Positions 1 to 6,956 are shown, numbered from the stretch's first letter. The stretch is 11,176 nt of DNA from UBA1189 sp045126595 (GCA_045126595.1 JBGVOS010000133.1:1-11176); one strand, 5' to 3'. Made by a program: numbers and translations. The notes: generated by a model not told the origin, from the letters alone.

Positions 1-1176
1 ATCATAGGTAACCAGGACGATAGCCGTACCCTTGCCTACTGCCCTGATGGTAGACCATGTTTCTGTAGTGGAGTGTGCATTGTCGATCTCGATGACATCG
101 GTACTGGGGTTTCCATCAAGGTCGATGATGGTGTAGTGAAAGTCGGGTTCGATGAAGTAGTTGGCCGTCTGTGTGTCGGTCAGCTGCCACGAACGCATGG
201 CGAGTGCGTCAAATGTATCGCCAACCTTCAGTTGCAGGTGTCCACGCTCATTGATGTTGACAAGGATATTACCTGTCTCGTAGCCGCCATTCCAGTTCAC
301 GTCATGCTTGATGGTTTTAGGACCGAAGGCCTCGTAGCTGCTGGCAGAGAACTTGAGGTACGAGTTTTCTCCACCATCGATATCCATGGTGAAGTATCCA
401 GCCTGGGTGAGCCCACCGGGCTTCCATGTACGGAAGTTGTATACCTGATTGTCGGCAAGACGATAATGTACCTTTTTCGTGTCGCCCTCAATGACGGTCT
501 TTACGGACTCTACCTTGGTGAAGTTTGTGAAATGGCTAAACTTCTTACCTATAAATATCTCGGCATCTGCGGGTATGGTCGCGATATAGTCGCCTCCCAT
601 GGGGATGGCACCACTTACGGTGATACCTGCTGTTAAGGTGCCGCTGCGATCGTTGGTCATATAGCCCTCGGCCTGATGCTCCTCGTTGGGGATGAGCGAT
701 ACGTAGTAGCTATTGCCCACCAGTGCCAGGAAGGTCTTGCGGCCTGCAGTGACACTATTGCCCAATGTCACCACCATGCGCTCGCCCTCGCGGGTAGATA
801 CATCTACAGAGATGGTGTAGTCCTTGTCGGCCTCCCAATTGGTCTTGTCTTCGTGCTTGTTCGTCGCATAGACGGTGTTGGTCAAGATTGAGAATTCTTG
901 CTGCACGCTGTCTTCGCTCACATTCAGTTCGATAGTTCCATTTATCGTCGTGTTATCTTTGGCATAGGCTGAGAGTACATACACACCTGCGGGTAGATCC
1001 AACGTGTATATTCTGTCTACGGCCTCACCTACATCAAGGGTGTCTCCTGTAACCTTGTTCACAAGAGCCATCCACGGAGAAGTGGTGTTCATCTTCACGG
1101 TGACATTTACATTGGCCGACTGTATACTCATACAGCATGCTAACACTGCGGCCAAACTCAAAAGTAACTTTTTCAT
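1..1176 (-). CDS. Secreted surface protein, third gene of the btuB-btuG operon (3' end beyond window)
   Basis: The frame is open from the ATG at 1176 to the left edge, 392 codons, with no stop in the window, so the C-terminus is missing. It starts with a signal peptide (MKKLLLSLAAVLACCMSIQS). A weak lipobox-like V-L-A-C at residues 11-14 is possible, but signal peptidase I cleavage after residue 21 is as likely. The rest is rich in short beta-strand patterns (for example YVLSAYAKDNTTINGTIEL), with no catalytic motif I can name. The stretch around residues 305-392 (LQLKVGDTF, then NYFIEPDFHYTII, then KGTAIVLVTYD) resembles Ig-like segments of large Bacteroidetes cell-surface proteins. It lies 31 nt downstream of btuG, so it is probably cotranscribed and under the same cobalamin riboswitch. 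A role in corrinoid binding or surface assembly is an inference from position only. Confidence 0.85.
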   Translation of the reverse strand, partial: MKKLLLSLAAVLACCMSIQSANVNVTVKMNTTSPWMALVNKVTGDTLDVGEAVDRIYTLDLPAGVYVLSAYAKDNTTINGTIELNVSEDSVQQEFSILTNTVYATNKHEDKTNWEADKDYTISVDVSTREGERMVVTLGNSVTAGRKTFLALVGNSYYVSLIPNEEHQAEGYMTNDRSGTLTAGITVSGAIPMGGDYIATIPADAEIFIGKKFSHFTNFTKVESVKTVIEGDTKKVHYRLADNQVYNFRTWKPGGLTQAGYFTMDIDGGENSYLKFSASSYEAFGPKTIKHDVNWNGGYETGNILVNINERGHLQLKVGDTFDALAMRSWQLTDTQTANYFIEPDFHYTIIDLDGNPSTDVIEIDNAHSTTETWSTIRAVGKGTAIVLVTYD

Positions 1177-1207
1177 TTTTTCTAGTTTGTTAAATGATGG
1201 TTAATAT

Positions 1208-2479
1208 TTAATGTTTGTATATCTTCTTTCCATTGTCTATATAGATGCCTCGTGTGGAGAGTCCGTCCATGCGCACTCCTCGCATGTCATATATCCCGTA
1301 GGAGGTGGTAGGCTTGGCATCATTGGTGGCAGACTCTATTCCTGTGAACTCCATGCCATCGGGCGGTAGCGCCAAGAAGTGTGCTGGATTGATATATACC
1401 TTGTGTCTGCCTAAGAATACCCCTTCGGGCGACCACTGTATCAATGCACCGGCTGCAGCAAAGGAGCCGGCATCGGTGGCATAGATATATCCAGTGTAGG
1501 GGTTGACATATACACCATAAGGCATGCCTAAATCTTTCAGGTCGTCGAGCATCGTGCCGGGCAAGGACTCTTCCACTCCGCCTGCTCCTTCGGTAGCCAG
1601 CACCTCGCGAGGGTCAATGACTACGTAGTTGAACTTATAGTCGTTGGTGTAATAGGAGAATCGTGCCCCAATAGCCAAGAAATTGCCGTCGAGCATGGTG
1701 CAACTGTAGGTAGAGGCATACTCCAGTACGACAAAGCAGACATCGCTGCCAGCTAAAGCCGCCTCACAGTCAAAGATGACTGTGGCAGCAGGAATATCGT
1801 AATAGTCGCCAGGGGAGTTGATGCACAGGTACTGTCCCGACTGCGACAGCTTGCCATAGAGGTTTATCTGGCCCGTGTCGACGTTCCTCTCCAACTGCAT
1901 GGTCTCGGCATCGATGATGCTCACGGTCGTTTCATACTCATGGTCTTCCTCAAACCCATAGCCCCCCGTATTGGCCACGAAGAGATATACCATGTAGTAG
2001 GCTATGCCCTCAGGCTCGTATCCCACTTCACAGGTAGCGACAACCTCGAACGTATGGATGTCAATCTTGGCCACATACCCCTTTGTAAACATTTCGTAGC
2101 CATTGATGGTGCCACACTCATGACCATAGGAAGATACATATACATATCTGCCGTCGGTGGCGAGTTTGCGGTTGTTAGGCACATCTTCTGTCTCGGCCAC
2201 ACGCTTCCCATCGGGTGATATGAATTGGATGATGTTGCTCCAGTTGATTGTTATGGCAATGAGGTCTTCGTTTATTTGGATGATGTCGTTGGGGGTGTCA
2301 CCAAGTTTTCGTTTGTTGGCGTCTCTGAACCACTGGTTGCTGACAATCTTTCCATCTTCGAAGTAGGAGATCTTGCCATTGTCGGACTGCCAGTTGCCTT
2401 CGTTCAGCAGGATGATACGCTCCTGGGCCTGTACGTTCAAGGCGATGGAGCAGAGGAGTGATAGAATCAGTTTTTTCAT
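1208..2479 (-). CDS. btuG: BtuG-like cobalamin-binding beta-propeller surface protein
   Basis: 423 residues. The pattern matches the YncE/DUF5074 beta-propeller family: an opening ILLNEGNWQSDNGKISYF, then blade-like repeats such as KLATDGRYVYVSSYG, GYVAKIDIHTFEVVATCEVG and TTVSIIDAETMQLERNV. Bacteroides BtuG proteins are surface beta-propellers that bind cobalamin very tightly and cap BtuB, delivering the vitamin to it. Here the start codon overlaps the btuB stop (ATGA), so translation is probably coupled and the products stoichiometric. The signal peptide is MKKLILSLLCSIALNVQA with cleavage before Q19; Cys10 is not in a lipobox, so this is not an obvious lipoprotein. The last ~35 residues (YGIYDMRGVRMDG, then RGIYIDNGKKIYKH) resemble a type IX secretion sorting domain, suggesting a different route to the surface. 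Family assignment is firm; cobalamin binding rests on the operon and riboswitch. Confidence 0.85.
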   Translation of the reverse strand: MKKLILSLLCSIALNVQAQERIILLNEGNWQSDNGKISYFEDGKIVSNQWFRDANKRKLGDTPNDIIQINEDLIAITINWSNIIQFISPDGKRVAETEDVPNNRKLATDGRYVYVSSYGHECGTINGYEMFTKGYVAKIDIHTFEVVATCEVGYEPEGIAYYMVYLFVANTGGYGFEEDHEYETTVSIIDAETMQLERNVDTGQINLYGKLSQSGQYLCINSPGDYYDIPAATVIFDCEAALAGSDVCFVVLEYASTYSCTMLDGNFLAIGARFSYYTNDYKFNYVVIDPREVLATEGAGGVEESLPGTMLDDLKDLGMPYGVYVNPYTGYIYATDAGSFAAAGALIQWSPEGVFLGRHKVYINPAHFLALPPDGMEFTGIESATNDAKPTTSYGIYDMRGVRMDGLSTRGIYIDNGKKIYKH

Positions 2480-4443
2480 ATTCCAAAGGATAATGTCAGT
2501 TTATAATTGCGCCCGGGCATAGGGTAGCGCGGTATGTGTTCGTATTGTATGTCGAGCAGGTCGCACACCTCAAGGCATACGCCCCATTGCGTCTTATCCA
2601 TAGGGAGCGTGTAGGTCAGTTTCATGTCGATGTTGTGATAGGGCTTTAACACATCTTCGGGGTCTGCATAGCTCCACATGCGTTCGCCCACATAGAGATA
2701 AGAGGTGGTAAACTGCAGGCTGCGCCAGCCGACGATGGCCGTGACACCCGACGACAATGTGGGAGAATAGCAGATGGGCTTGTCATACGTGTCCTCATCC
2801 TCGGGGTCGGTACGGTTCACGTCGCGTTGCCATGTGAGTGAGGTGAGCAGTGAGAACTGCCAGTCGTCCGCGTGGTAGCGCCCTTGTGCCGTGGCATTGA
2901 GCCCTCGGCAAAAGGTGTAGCCGTAGTTCATCATCGACCACGTATAGGTACCCTTCAAGGGAAGGCACACGATACGGTTCTCAATCTTGTTCTGATAGGC
3001 GTCGGCCTGCACGGAAGCATTCCAATGCGGAGAATCGAAGTGGTACTCAACGCCCAGATTGAGTTGCTTGGTATATTCGGGTTTCAGGTTTCGGTTGCCC
3101 ACCTGAGTATAGTAGAGGTCGTTGAGTGTGGGTGCACGGAAGATTTTCTTGTACCAGGCGCGCAGCGTCAGCCCACCCAGTGTATAGGCACCTGAGATGG
3201 CAGGCGTCCAGCGGTCCAAGCGGTCGGCAGCTCCCACATGGGCAAAGGTGACATCGCGGTAATGCTGGTGTAGCAGCGAAGCCGCCGCCTGCAAACCTTG
3301 CCAGTTGACCTGTGCCGCCATCACCTGCTTCTGGTCGAGGCGGAACACATCGTCAAACTTCTTCAGGTCGGCCGCCAGCTTGCTGTAGCGCACATCGTAG
3401 CTTGCCGAGAGCGACAGCCACTGCCAGGGCGTGAACGCATAGCATAGTGCGCCGTAGCCATCCTGCTGGTAATAATGGTTGTCGACGCGAGCTGTATTCT
3501 GGTTTTCAGGATAGTCGGTACAGTAGCGCAGATACTCGTTGGTGTACTTGGCATTGACCTTCAGGTGGTGGTGCTCCGCGAATTGTGCTTGGTACGAGGT
3601 CTGTATGAAGAAGTCACGGTCCCACTCACGGCCCACATTGACATACTTGTCGCTCAACCGCCTCACGATGCCGCCTGGGCAACCACGCTCACTGTCGTAA
3701 TAATAAATATGAGATGCGAAACCACCCTTGAACAGGGCTCCTTCGATGCGTCCGTAGCGGATGTCACTGTTGGAACGACGCCCTACGGTGTCTTCATACT
3801 CCGAGTGGTAGCGGAAAGGGTAGTCGCCACGCGAGTCGGTCCACTCACCATCGATGAAGCCGCTCCAGCCCTTTCTCTCAAACTGGACATTAGCCTTCGC
3901 CATATAGGTGGTAAACGAGGCTCTACGCAACTGTACTGACAACGAATCCTTTGTGGGTCTGCGTGTACGCAGGTAGACGGTAGCGCCCGATGCATACTCA
4001 GAGGCCGACTGGCAATGGTCGAGCTTGTTTGCGTTGTAGAGCGATACGTTCTCCATCGTCGACAGGGAGAACTTGCCTAAATCCACCGTGCCGTTCTGGG
4101 CATTGGTGATGCGTATACCATCCACATAGATACCCACATGTTGCGCACCGAGCGAACGCACGTTGACGGTTTTCAGTCCGCCCAGTCCACCATAATCCTT
4201 AATCTGCACACCAGCAAAATACTTCAGCGCATCAGCCACCGATGTGTTGCTCAGTGCTTGTAGCTCCTCACCCTGCAAGGTCTGCGATGTAGCCATAGTG
4301 CGAGAGGGTTGTTTGGAGGTGATTGTCACCTCATCAAGAGCCTGTATGCTGTCGAGCGACAGTTGGGCACTGGCAGTCATCACTTGTGCCGCAAGCAAGA
4401 GCATCGCGGCGCACCGTATCACATGTTGTCGTGTCTTATACAT
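2476..4443 (-). CDS. btuB: TonB-dependent outer-membrane cobalamin receptor BtuB
   Basis: 655 residues from the ATG at 4443. An upstream in-frame TTG at 4464 would add seven residues ahead of the signal peptide and is less likely. The signal peptide (MYKTRQHVIRC, then a hydrophobic core, ending TASA|Q) is followed by a TonB-box-like segment LDEVTITSK near residues 36-44, then a plug domain (VADALKYFAGVQIKDYGG, VNVRSLGAQHVGIYVDGIRI) and a beta-barrel to the C-terminus. The barrel has the family motif PTLNDLYYTQVGNRNLKPEY, and the chain ends in NYKLTLSFGI. Length fits BtuB-type receptors. It would import corrinoids across the outer membrane using TonB energy. Cobalamin specificity is supported by the riboswitch 5' of the gene and by the overlapping btuG; sequence alone would only say TonB-dependent receptor. 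Confidence 0.92.
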   Translation of the reverse strand: MYKTRQHVIRCAAMLLLAAQVMTASAQLSLDSIQALDEVTITSKQPSRTMATSQTLQGEELQALSNTSVADALKYFAGVQIKDYGGLGGLKTVNVRSLGAQHVGIYVDGIRITNAQNGTVDLGKFSLSTMENVSLYNANKLDHCQSASEYASGATVYLRTRRPTKDSLSVQLRRASFTTYMAKANVQFERKGWSGFIDGEWTDSRGDYPFRYHSEYEDTVGRRSNSDIRYGRIEGALFKGGFASHIYYYDSERGCPGGIVRRLSDKYVNVGREWDRDFFIQTSYQAQFAEHHHLKVNAKYTNEYLRYCTDYPENQNTARVDNHYYQQDGYGALCYAFTPWQWLSLSASYDVRYSKLAADLKKFDDVFRLDQKQVMAAQVNWQGLQAAASLLHQHYRDVTFAHVGAADRLDRWTPAISGAYTLGGLTLRAWYKKIFRAPTLNDLYYTQVGNRNLKPEYTKQLNLGVEYHFDSPHWNASVQADAYQNKIENRIVCLPLKGTYTWSMMNYGYTFCRGLNATAQGRYHADDWQFSLLTSLTWQRDVNRTDPEDEDTYDKPICYSPTLSSGVTAIVGWRSLQFTTSYLYVGERMWSYADPEDVLKPYHNIDMKLTYTLPMDKTQWGVCLEVCDLLDIQYEHIPRYPMPGRNYKLTLSFGI

Positions 4444-4522
4444 ATATACACCATTATCTATCAAGCCATCTTTTTCAGTATGCTTGATACACAGGTATAC
4501 ATGTCAACTCACAAATGACAAA

Positions 4523-4639
4523 CTATACGATGGGCCATCTATCGTCGCGTGTTGGAAGATACAGCAGAGTACTCCTCATGCTATCCATGCCTCTTCCTTG
4601 CCAATAATCGTGGATATGTGAAAACCCATGTCCGTCCAT
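4523..4639 (-). CDS. Possible 38-codon leader ORF between cobalamin riboswitch and btuB
   Basis: An ATG at 4639 opens a 38-codon frame ending in TAG at 4523-4525, inside the ~235-nt leader between the riboswitch aptamer and the btuB start. The peptide begins MDGHGFSHIHDYWQGRGM and has no hydrophobic segment. A purine-rich GGAAAGAA lies 4-11 nt upstream of the start. An ORF of this size can occur by chance, and I do not recognise the peptide. It is listed because its position is where a leader peptide or other expression-platform element would act. Confidence 0.25.
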   Translation of the reverse strand: MDGHGFSHIHDYWQGRGMDSMRSTLLYLPTRDDRWPIV

Positions 4640-4679
4640 TCGATTCTTTCCGTATACCTGCGTCAAGAATACTTTTTAT

Positions 4680-4860
4680 TTGTCACGGCCGGTCTTCTGA
4701 CTTATCCCGTTTATTGCGCCTTCCCAACAATGAAGTCAGTGGCTAAAGAGTGCAATAAACACAAAGTTGCTAAGGGACTTACAGCAGCAGGTACTGTCCC
4801 GGATTCACACCGGATTCCCGTAAATCCAAGCCTTTGTAGAGGCCTGGAAGCCGTTAACTG
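4680..4860 (-). promoter_or_regulatory. Cobalamin riboswitch
   Basis: Read on the minus strand, the conserved blocks of the cobalamin aptamer occur in order: GGGAATCCGGTGTGAATCC (4819-4801); GGGACAGTACC leading into CTGCTGCTGTAAGTCCC (4800-4774, closed by GGGAC/GTCCC); CCACTG to GGGAAGG (4742-4719); and the B12 box AGTCAGAAGACCGGCC (4702-4687). A 9-bp stem joins 4752-4760 with 4709-4717, and a terminal P1-like pairing (ACGGC/GCCGT) joins 4850-4854 with 4685-4689. Cobalamin binding normally represses the downstream genes, here btuB, btuG and the third gene. I see no U-tract terminator after the aptamer, so control is more likely at translation initiation, although that is an inference. Confidence 0.95.
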
Positions 4861-4864
4861 GCGA

Positions 4865-4896
4865 CAAAGGTAGGTATAAGCGAACGAAATACCAAA
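4865..4896 (-). promoter_or_regulatory. Promoter of the cobalamin operon
   Basis: On the minus strand, TTTG (4896-4893) is separated by 20 nt from TACCTTTG (4872-4865), an exact match to the Bacteroidetes sigma consensus TTTG-N19-21-TAnnTTTG. Transcription would begin near 4858-4860, just ahead of the riboswitch. This argues that the 8-bp complementarity between 4861-4868 and 4679-4686 is not part of the RNA. Confidence 0.8.
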
Positions 4897-5086
4897 TCTC
4901 AACGAGTGAAAGTAGAGAAAATGCTTGTATTTTTTTTACTGAGCGAGGCAAAGATTCAACAAAGTTAAATTTTTTTGGTTATTTCTCAGTGAGCGTGAGT
5001 ACCTTCAAAGTGCGAAGCAGATTAAAATTAGTGCAAGGCAGGCGAAAAACCACACCACTACATTGATTAGACTTTCCACATAAGCC

Positions 5087-5106
5087 TTTTATTGGTGTCC
5101 GATAAA
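5087..5106 (+). repeat. Left terminal inverted repeat of the IS remnant
   Basis: The 20-base sequence ends in TGTCCGATAAA. Its reverse complement matches 5511-5530 at 18 of 20 positions. Confidence 0.75.
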
Positions 5107-5432
5107 TAGAAATATACCGCAGGCGCTGGGAGATAGAACTGCTGTTCAAACAGAACAAGCAGAACTTCCCTCTGAGATACTTCTATGGAGAGAGCGCCAA
5201 TGCCATTAAAATCCAAATTTGGGTCACTCTCATAGCCAATCTGCTCCTTATGGTCATGCAGAAGCAGTTGCAACGGCCTTGGAGTTTCTCAGAATTAGCG
5301 ACCATGGTCAGAATCACGTTAATGGATTATGTTGATTTCTATAGCCTGTTCAATTTCCCCGAGAAGGATTGGGAAGATATACTAGCCAAAACTGAACAAA
5401 GGTTCATGGAACAGCTATTATTGTTTGGATAG
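5106..5432 (+). pseudogene. IS4-family transposase, C-terminal remnant
   Basis: Reading from 5106, the frame encodes about 108 residues ending at TAG 5430-5432. It contains the IS4 YREK signature: Y-x2-R-x3-E-x6-K in IYRRRWEIELLFKQNK, followed by NFPLRYFYGESANAIKIQIW, a hydrophobic LIANLLLMVMQKQ segment, and the usual C-terminal QRPWSFSELATMVR region. The N-terminal DDE residues are absent, and a TAA lies immediately upstream in frame (5103-5105) inside the left inverted repeat. It is not functional. It is the only plus-strand coding trace in the window. Confidence 0.85.
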
Positions 5433-5510
5433 AGGGGATTGGATATGAAAAAAGGAACTCGACTATCGACAGAACGATAGCCGAGCACTTATCTGTGGAA
5501 CGATACGAGT

Positions 5511-5530
5511 TTTATCGGACAGCAATATAA
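5511..5530 (-). repeat. Right terminal inverted repeat of the IS remnant
   Basis: TTTATCGGACAGCAATATAA is the inverted copy of 5087-5106, with two mismatches. It lies 78 bp beyond the transposase stop codon, as expected for the 3' end of an IS. Confidence 0.75.
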
Positions 5531-5607
5531 TCTTTCATTGCGCCACACACAACCGACCAAACCTATTAGAATGTAAAAACTTTTTTCGGGTTACAAACCC
5601 TGATACT

Positions 5608-5637
5608 CAAGAAACGGCGGATAGGGAATATCCACCG
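5608..5637 (-). terminator. Likely terminator of the kinase/HTH cassette
   Basis: Arms 5629-5637 and 5615-5623 form a 9-bp stem with one mismatch around a 5-nt loop. On the minus strand it is followed by TTTCTT. It begins 15 nt past the stop of the HTH gene. Confidence 0.5.
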
Positions 5638-5651
5638 TAATGGGGAGTTGT

Positions 5652-6017
5652 TCACACCCCCAACACGATATTAGCATCAATATGTAGTTTGCGGCTAATC
5701 TCACGGCCTATCTTCAAGGTAGGTTCACTCTTTCCCGAGAGGTATTCGCTCACTCGAGAGGGGCTGATTCCGAGCAGTTGAGCAAGGCCACTCTGCGTGA
5801 TGCCCATCTCATACATACGCAACTTGATCACATCCATCAGCGATGGTGAGCCTATCGCGAAATGCTCCTCCGAGTAGTCTGCAACCATATTTGAAAGCAG
5901 TTCCAACTCGATACTGTTAGGGTCGGTACGCGGAGTGTCATCCGTCACCAACGGAAGCAGCTCCTCCACACGCTTTACTGCCCATTCATACTGAATCTCG
6001 TTTTCTATCTTTGCCAT
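5652..6017 (-). CDS. HigA-like helix-turn-helix antitoxin/regulator
   Basis: 121 residues from the ATG at 6017 (MAKIENEIQYEWAVKRVEEL). An upstream in-frame ATG at 6053 would add 12 residues that do not resemble the family start. The N-terminal half (YEWAVKRVEELLPLVTDD, then SIELELLSNMVADYSEEH) and the C-terminal Xre-type HTH (DVIKLRMYEMGITQSGLAQ, LLGISPSRVSEYLSGKSEPT) match the COG5499 HigA-type layout: a short antitoxin region followed by a DNA-binding domain. It is the second gene of a two-gene cassette, 50 nt after the kinase-like gene, with no promoter seen between them. The toxin-first order is that of higBA. By family behaviour it would neutralise its partner and repress the cassette promoter; neither is shown by sequence alone. 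Confidence 0.8.
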   Translation of the reverse strand: MAKIENEIQYEWAVKRVEELLPLVTDDTPRTDPNSIELELLSNMVADYSEEHFAIGSPSLMDVIKLRMYEMGITQSGLAQLLGISPSRVSEYLSGKSEPTLKIGREISRKLHIDANIVLGV

Positions 6018-6067
6018 AACATTTCTTTTTATATGGTTGAAGACAGCTGCCATGAAGAATCTCTTTT

Positions 6068-6712
6068 CTATCCAATCAACCTTATTTCGGCATCAATAAC
6101 GAAGATATCCCCTTCGCCATCTTTCAGGACATTTCTCGGGAGTAAGTCCCACACCTCAATCTCGCCATTTGTGTAGCGACCATTTGTCGGAGTGCTGCAA
6201 AATCCCAAAGCAGCCATATAAGTGGCAATCTCTATCATCGTGGCCGGGGTTGCATCCTTGACAAGACTCTGTTTGAAGATGGGCATGATGGAACTTCCAG
6301 GGAATCCCGTAAAGCCATGTAGCGCATACGCAGTTTCCACAAACAACATATTGTGCAGTAACACTTTATGAAAGAGTCGAATGACGCTTCCCCTACTATT
6401 GAGAAGATTGTTTACTTTATAGATGATGTCATCAGACACATAGGTATCATTCTCATTGCCGCTTGGTCCGGGTGTTCCCAAGGCAAACACCTGGCTTATG
6501 GGTAGCCACAATCCCTTTTCTTGCGCATAAGCCTCTGCTATGCGTCGTTCCACCTCGGAGGGTCTTACATTGTCTTTGCCTTCTCGAAGTTTTTCTTCAT
6601 ATAGGCAGCAGCGGCGATAGAGCTCATCGGCGACTTCTTTGATTCGGCAATTTTCCTCACCTTCCGCTCCACGGCTTCTTTGTGAAATTGGTTCAAATAC
6701 ATCATTGTCCAT
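6068..6712 (-). CDS. Compact protein-kinase-fold protein, candidate toxin of a kinase/HigA pair
   Basis: 214 residues from the ATG at 6712. The frame extends to a TTG at 6739, but that codon lies inside the promoter -7 element, so it is not the start. I relate it to the small kinase family found in polyvalent proteins of mobile elements. Kinase-like features in order: a glycine-rich segment LGTPGPSGNEND (79-90), a candidate ATP-anchoring lysine in IIYKV (K99), a central helical region (IRLFHKVLLHNMLFVETAYA), a catalytic-loop-like VWDLLPRNVLKD (D189, N194), and a metal-binding-like VIDAEI (D207). The active-site set looks intact although the protein is much shorter than a standard kinase. It has its own promoter and sits before a HigA-like gene, which suggests a toxin-antitoxin or defence role. 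The substrate is unknown. Confidence 0.7.
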   Translation of the reverse strand: MDNDVFEPISQRSRGAEGEENCRIKEVADELYRRCCLYEEKLREGKDNVRPSEVERRIAEAYAQEKGLWLPISQVFALGTPGPSGNENDTYVSDDIIYKVNNLLNSRGSVIRLFHKVLLHNMLFVETAYALHGFTGFPGSSIMPIFKQSLVKDATPATMIEIATYMAALGFCSTPTNGRYTNGEIEVWDLLPRNVLKDGEGDIFVIDAEIRLIG

Positions 6713-6736
6713 CCTATTTTTATATGCCTTATAGTG

Positions 6737-6766
6737 CAAAGATAACCACTTTTACCGAAAAACAAA
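6737..6766 (-). promoter_or_regulatory. Promoter of the kinase/HTH cassette
   Basis: On the minus strand, TTTG (6766-6763) is followed after 18 nt by TATCTTTG (6744-6737). Transcription would start near 6732, leaving about 20 nt of leader before the ATG at 6712. This placement fixes the start codon of the kinase gene. Confidence 0.7.
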
Positions 6767-6872
6767 AGATTTTTCCAAGAAATAAAATTCATACCTATAT
6801 CACAGAATCCCCTTTTCCACCTGCTACCCTCCACCGAGAGAGGATAATCAACAGAAGATTAAGATATTACTT

Positions 6873-6913
6873 GCGGACACCAAGTACGATAATCCACGTA
6901 CGTCAGTGTCCGC
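6873..6913. repeat. Inverted repeat GCGGACAC/GTGTCCGC
   Basis: Perfect 8-bp arms at 6873-6880 and 6906-6913, with a second inner pair GTAC at 6884-6887 and 6898-6901. It lies between the HU-like gene's 3' end and the kinase promoter. There is no U-tract on either side, so it is not a classical terminator; a protein-binding site or the end of a small element is possible. Confidence 0.5.
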
Positions 6914-6914
6914 C

Positions 6915-6940
6915 ATTAGTATTATTCGTTCAACACTAAT
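6915..6940 (-). terminator. Hairpin after the HU-like gene, weak terminator candidate
   Basis: Arms 6932-6940 and 6915-6923 give a 9-bp stem with one mismatch and an 8-nt loop, starting 16 nt beyond the TAA of the HU-like gene. No clear U-run follows, so termination is uncertain. Two CGTTAAA direct repeats (6941-6954) lie between the hairpin and the stop codon. Confidence 0.35.
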
Positions 6941-6956
6941 CGTTAAACGTTAAACG

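Larger units (their letters stand above)
5087..5530 (+). mobile_element. Internally deleted IS4-type insertion sequence
   Basis: A 444-bp remnant is bounded by imperfect inverted repeats at 5087-5106 and 5511-5530 (18 of 20 bases pair; the inner core TCCGATAAA/TTTATCGGA is perfect). Between them remain only the C-terminal third or less of a transposase gene and ~80 bp of 3' sequence. The left repeat is fused directly to the coding remnant, so the deletion removed the 5' part of the transposase while keeping both ends. No target-site duplication is evident. The element cannot move by itself but keeps the ends a related transposase might recognise. Confidence 0.75.

Noticed and set aside
73..636. 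187-codon plus-strand open frame at the left edge
   Set aside because: The opposite strand carries a continuous 392-codon frame with a signal peptide and operon context; this is its shadow.
4444..4464. TTG at 4464 as the btuB start
   Set aside because: It would put seven extra residues ahead of a complete signal peptide; the ATG at 4443 gives a normal N-terminus.
4861..4868. Extended P1 stem of the riboswitch using 4861-4868 with 4679-4686
   Set aside because: The bases overlap the promoter -7 element and would lie upstream of the predicted transcription start. Kept only as a question in the findings.
6565..6834. 89-codon minus-strand frame overlapping the kinase start
   Set aside because: It starts upstream of the predicted transcription start (~6732) and overlaps the kinase frame that carries the conserved motifs.
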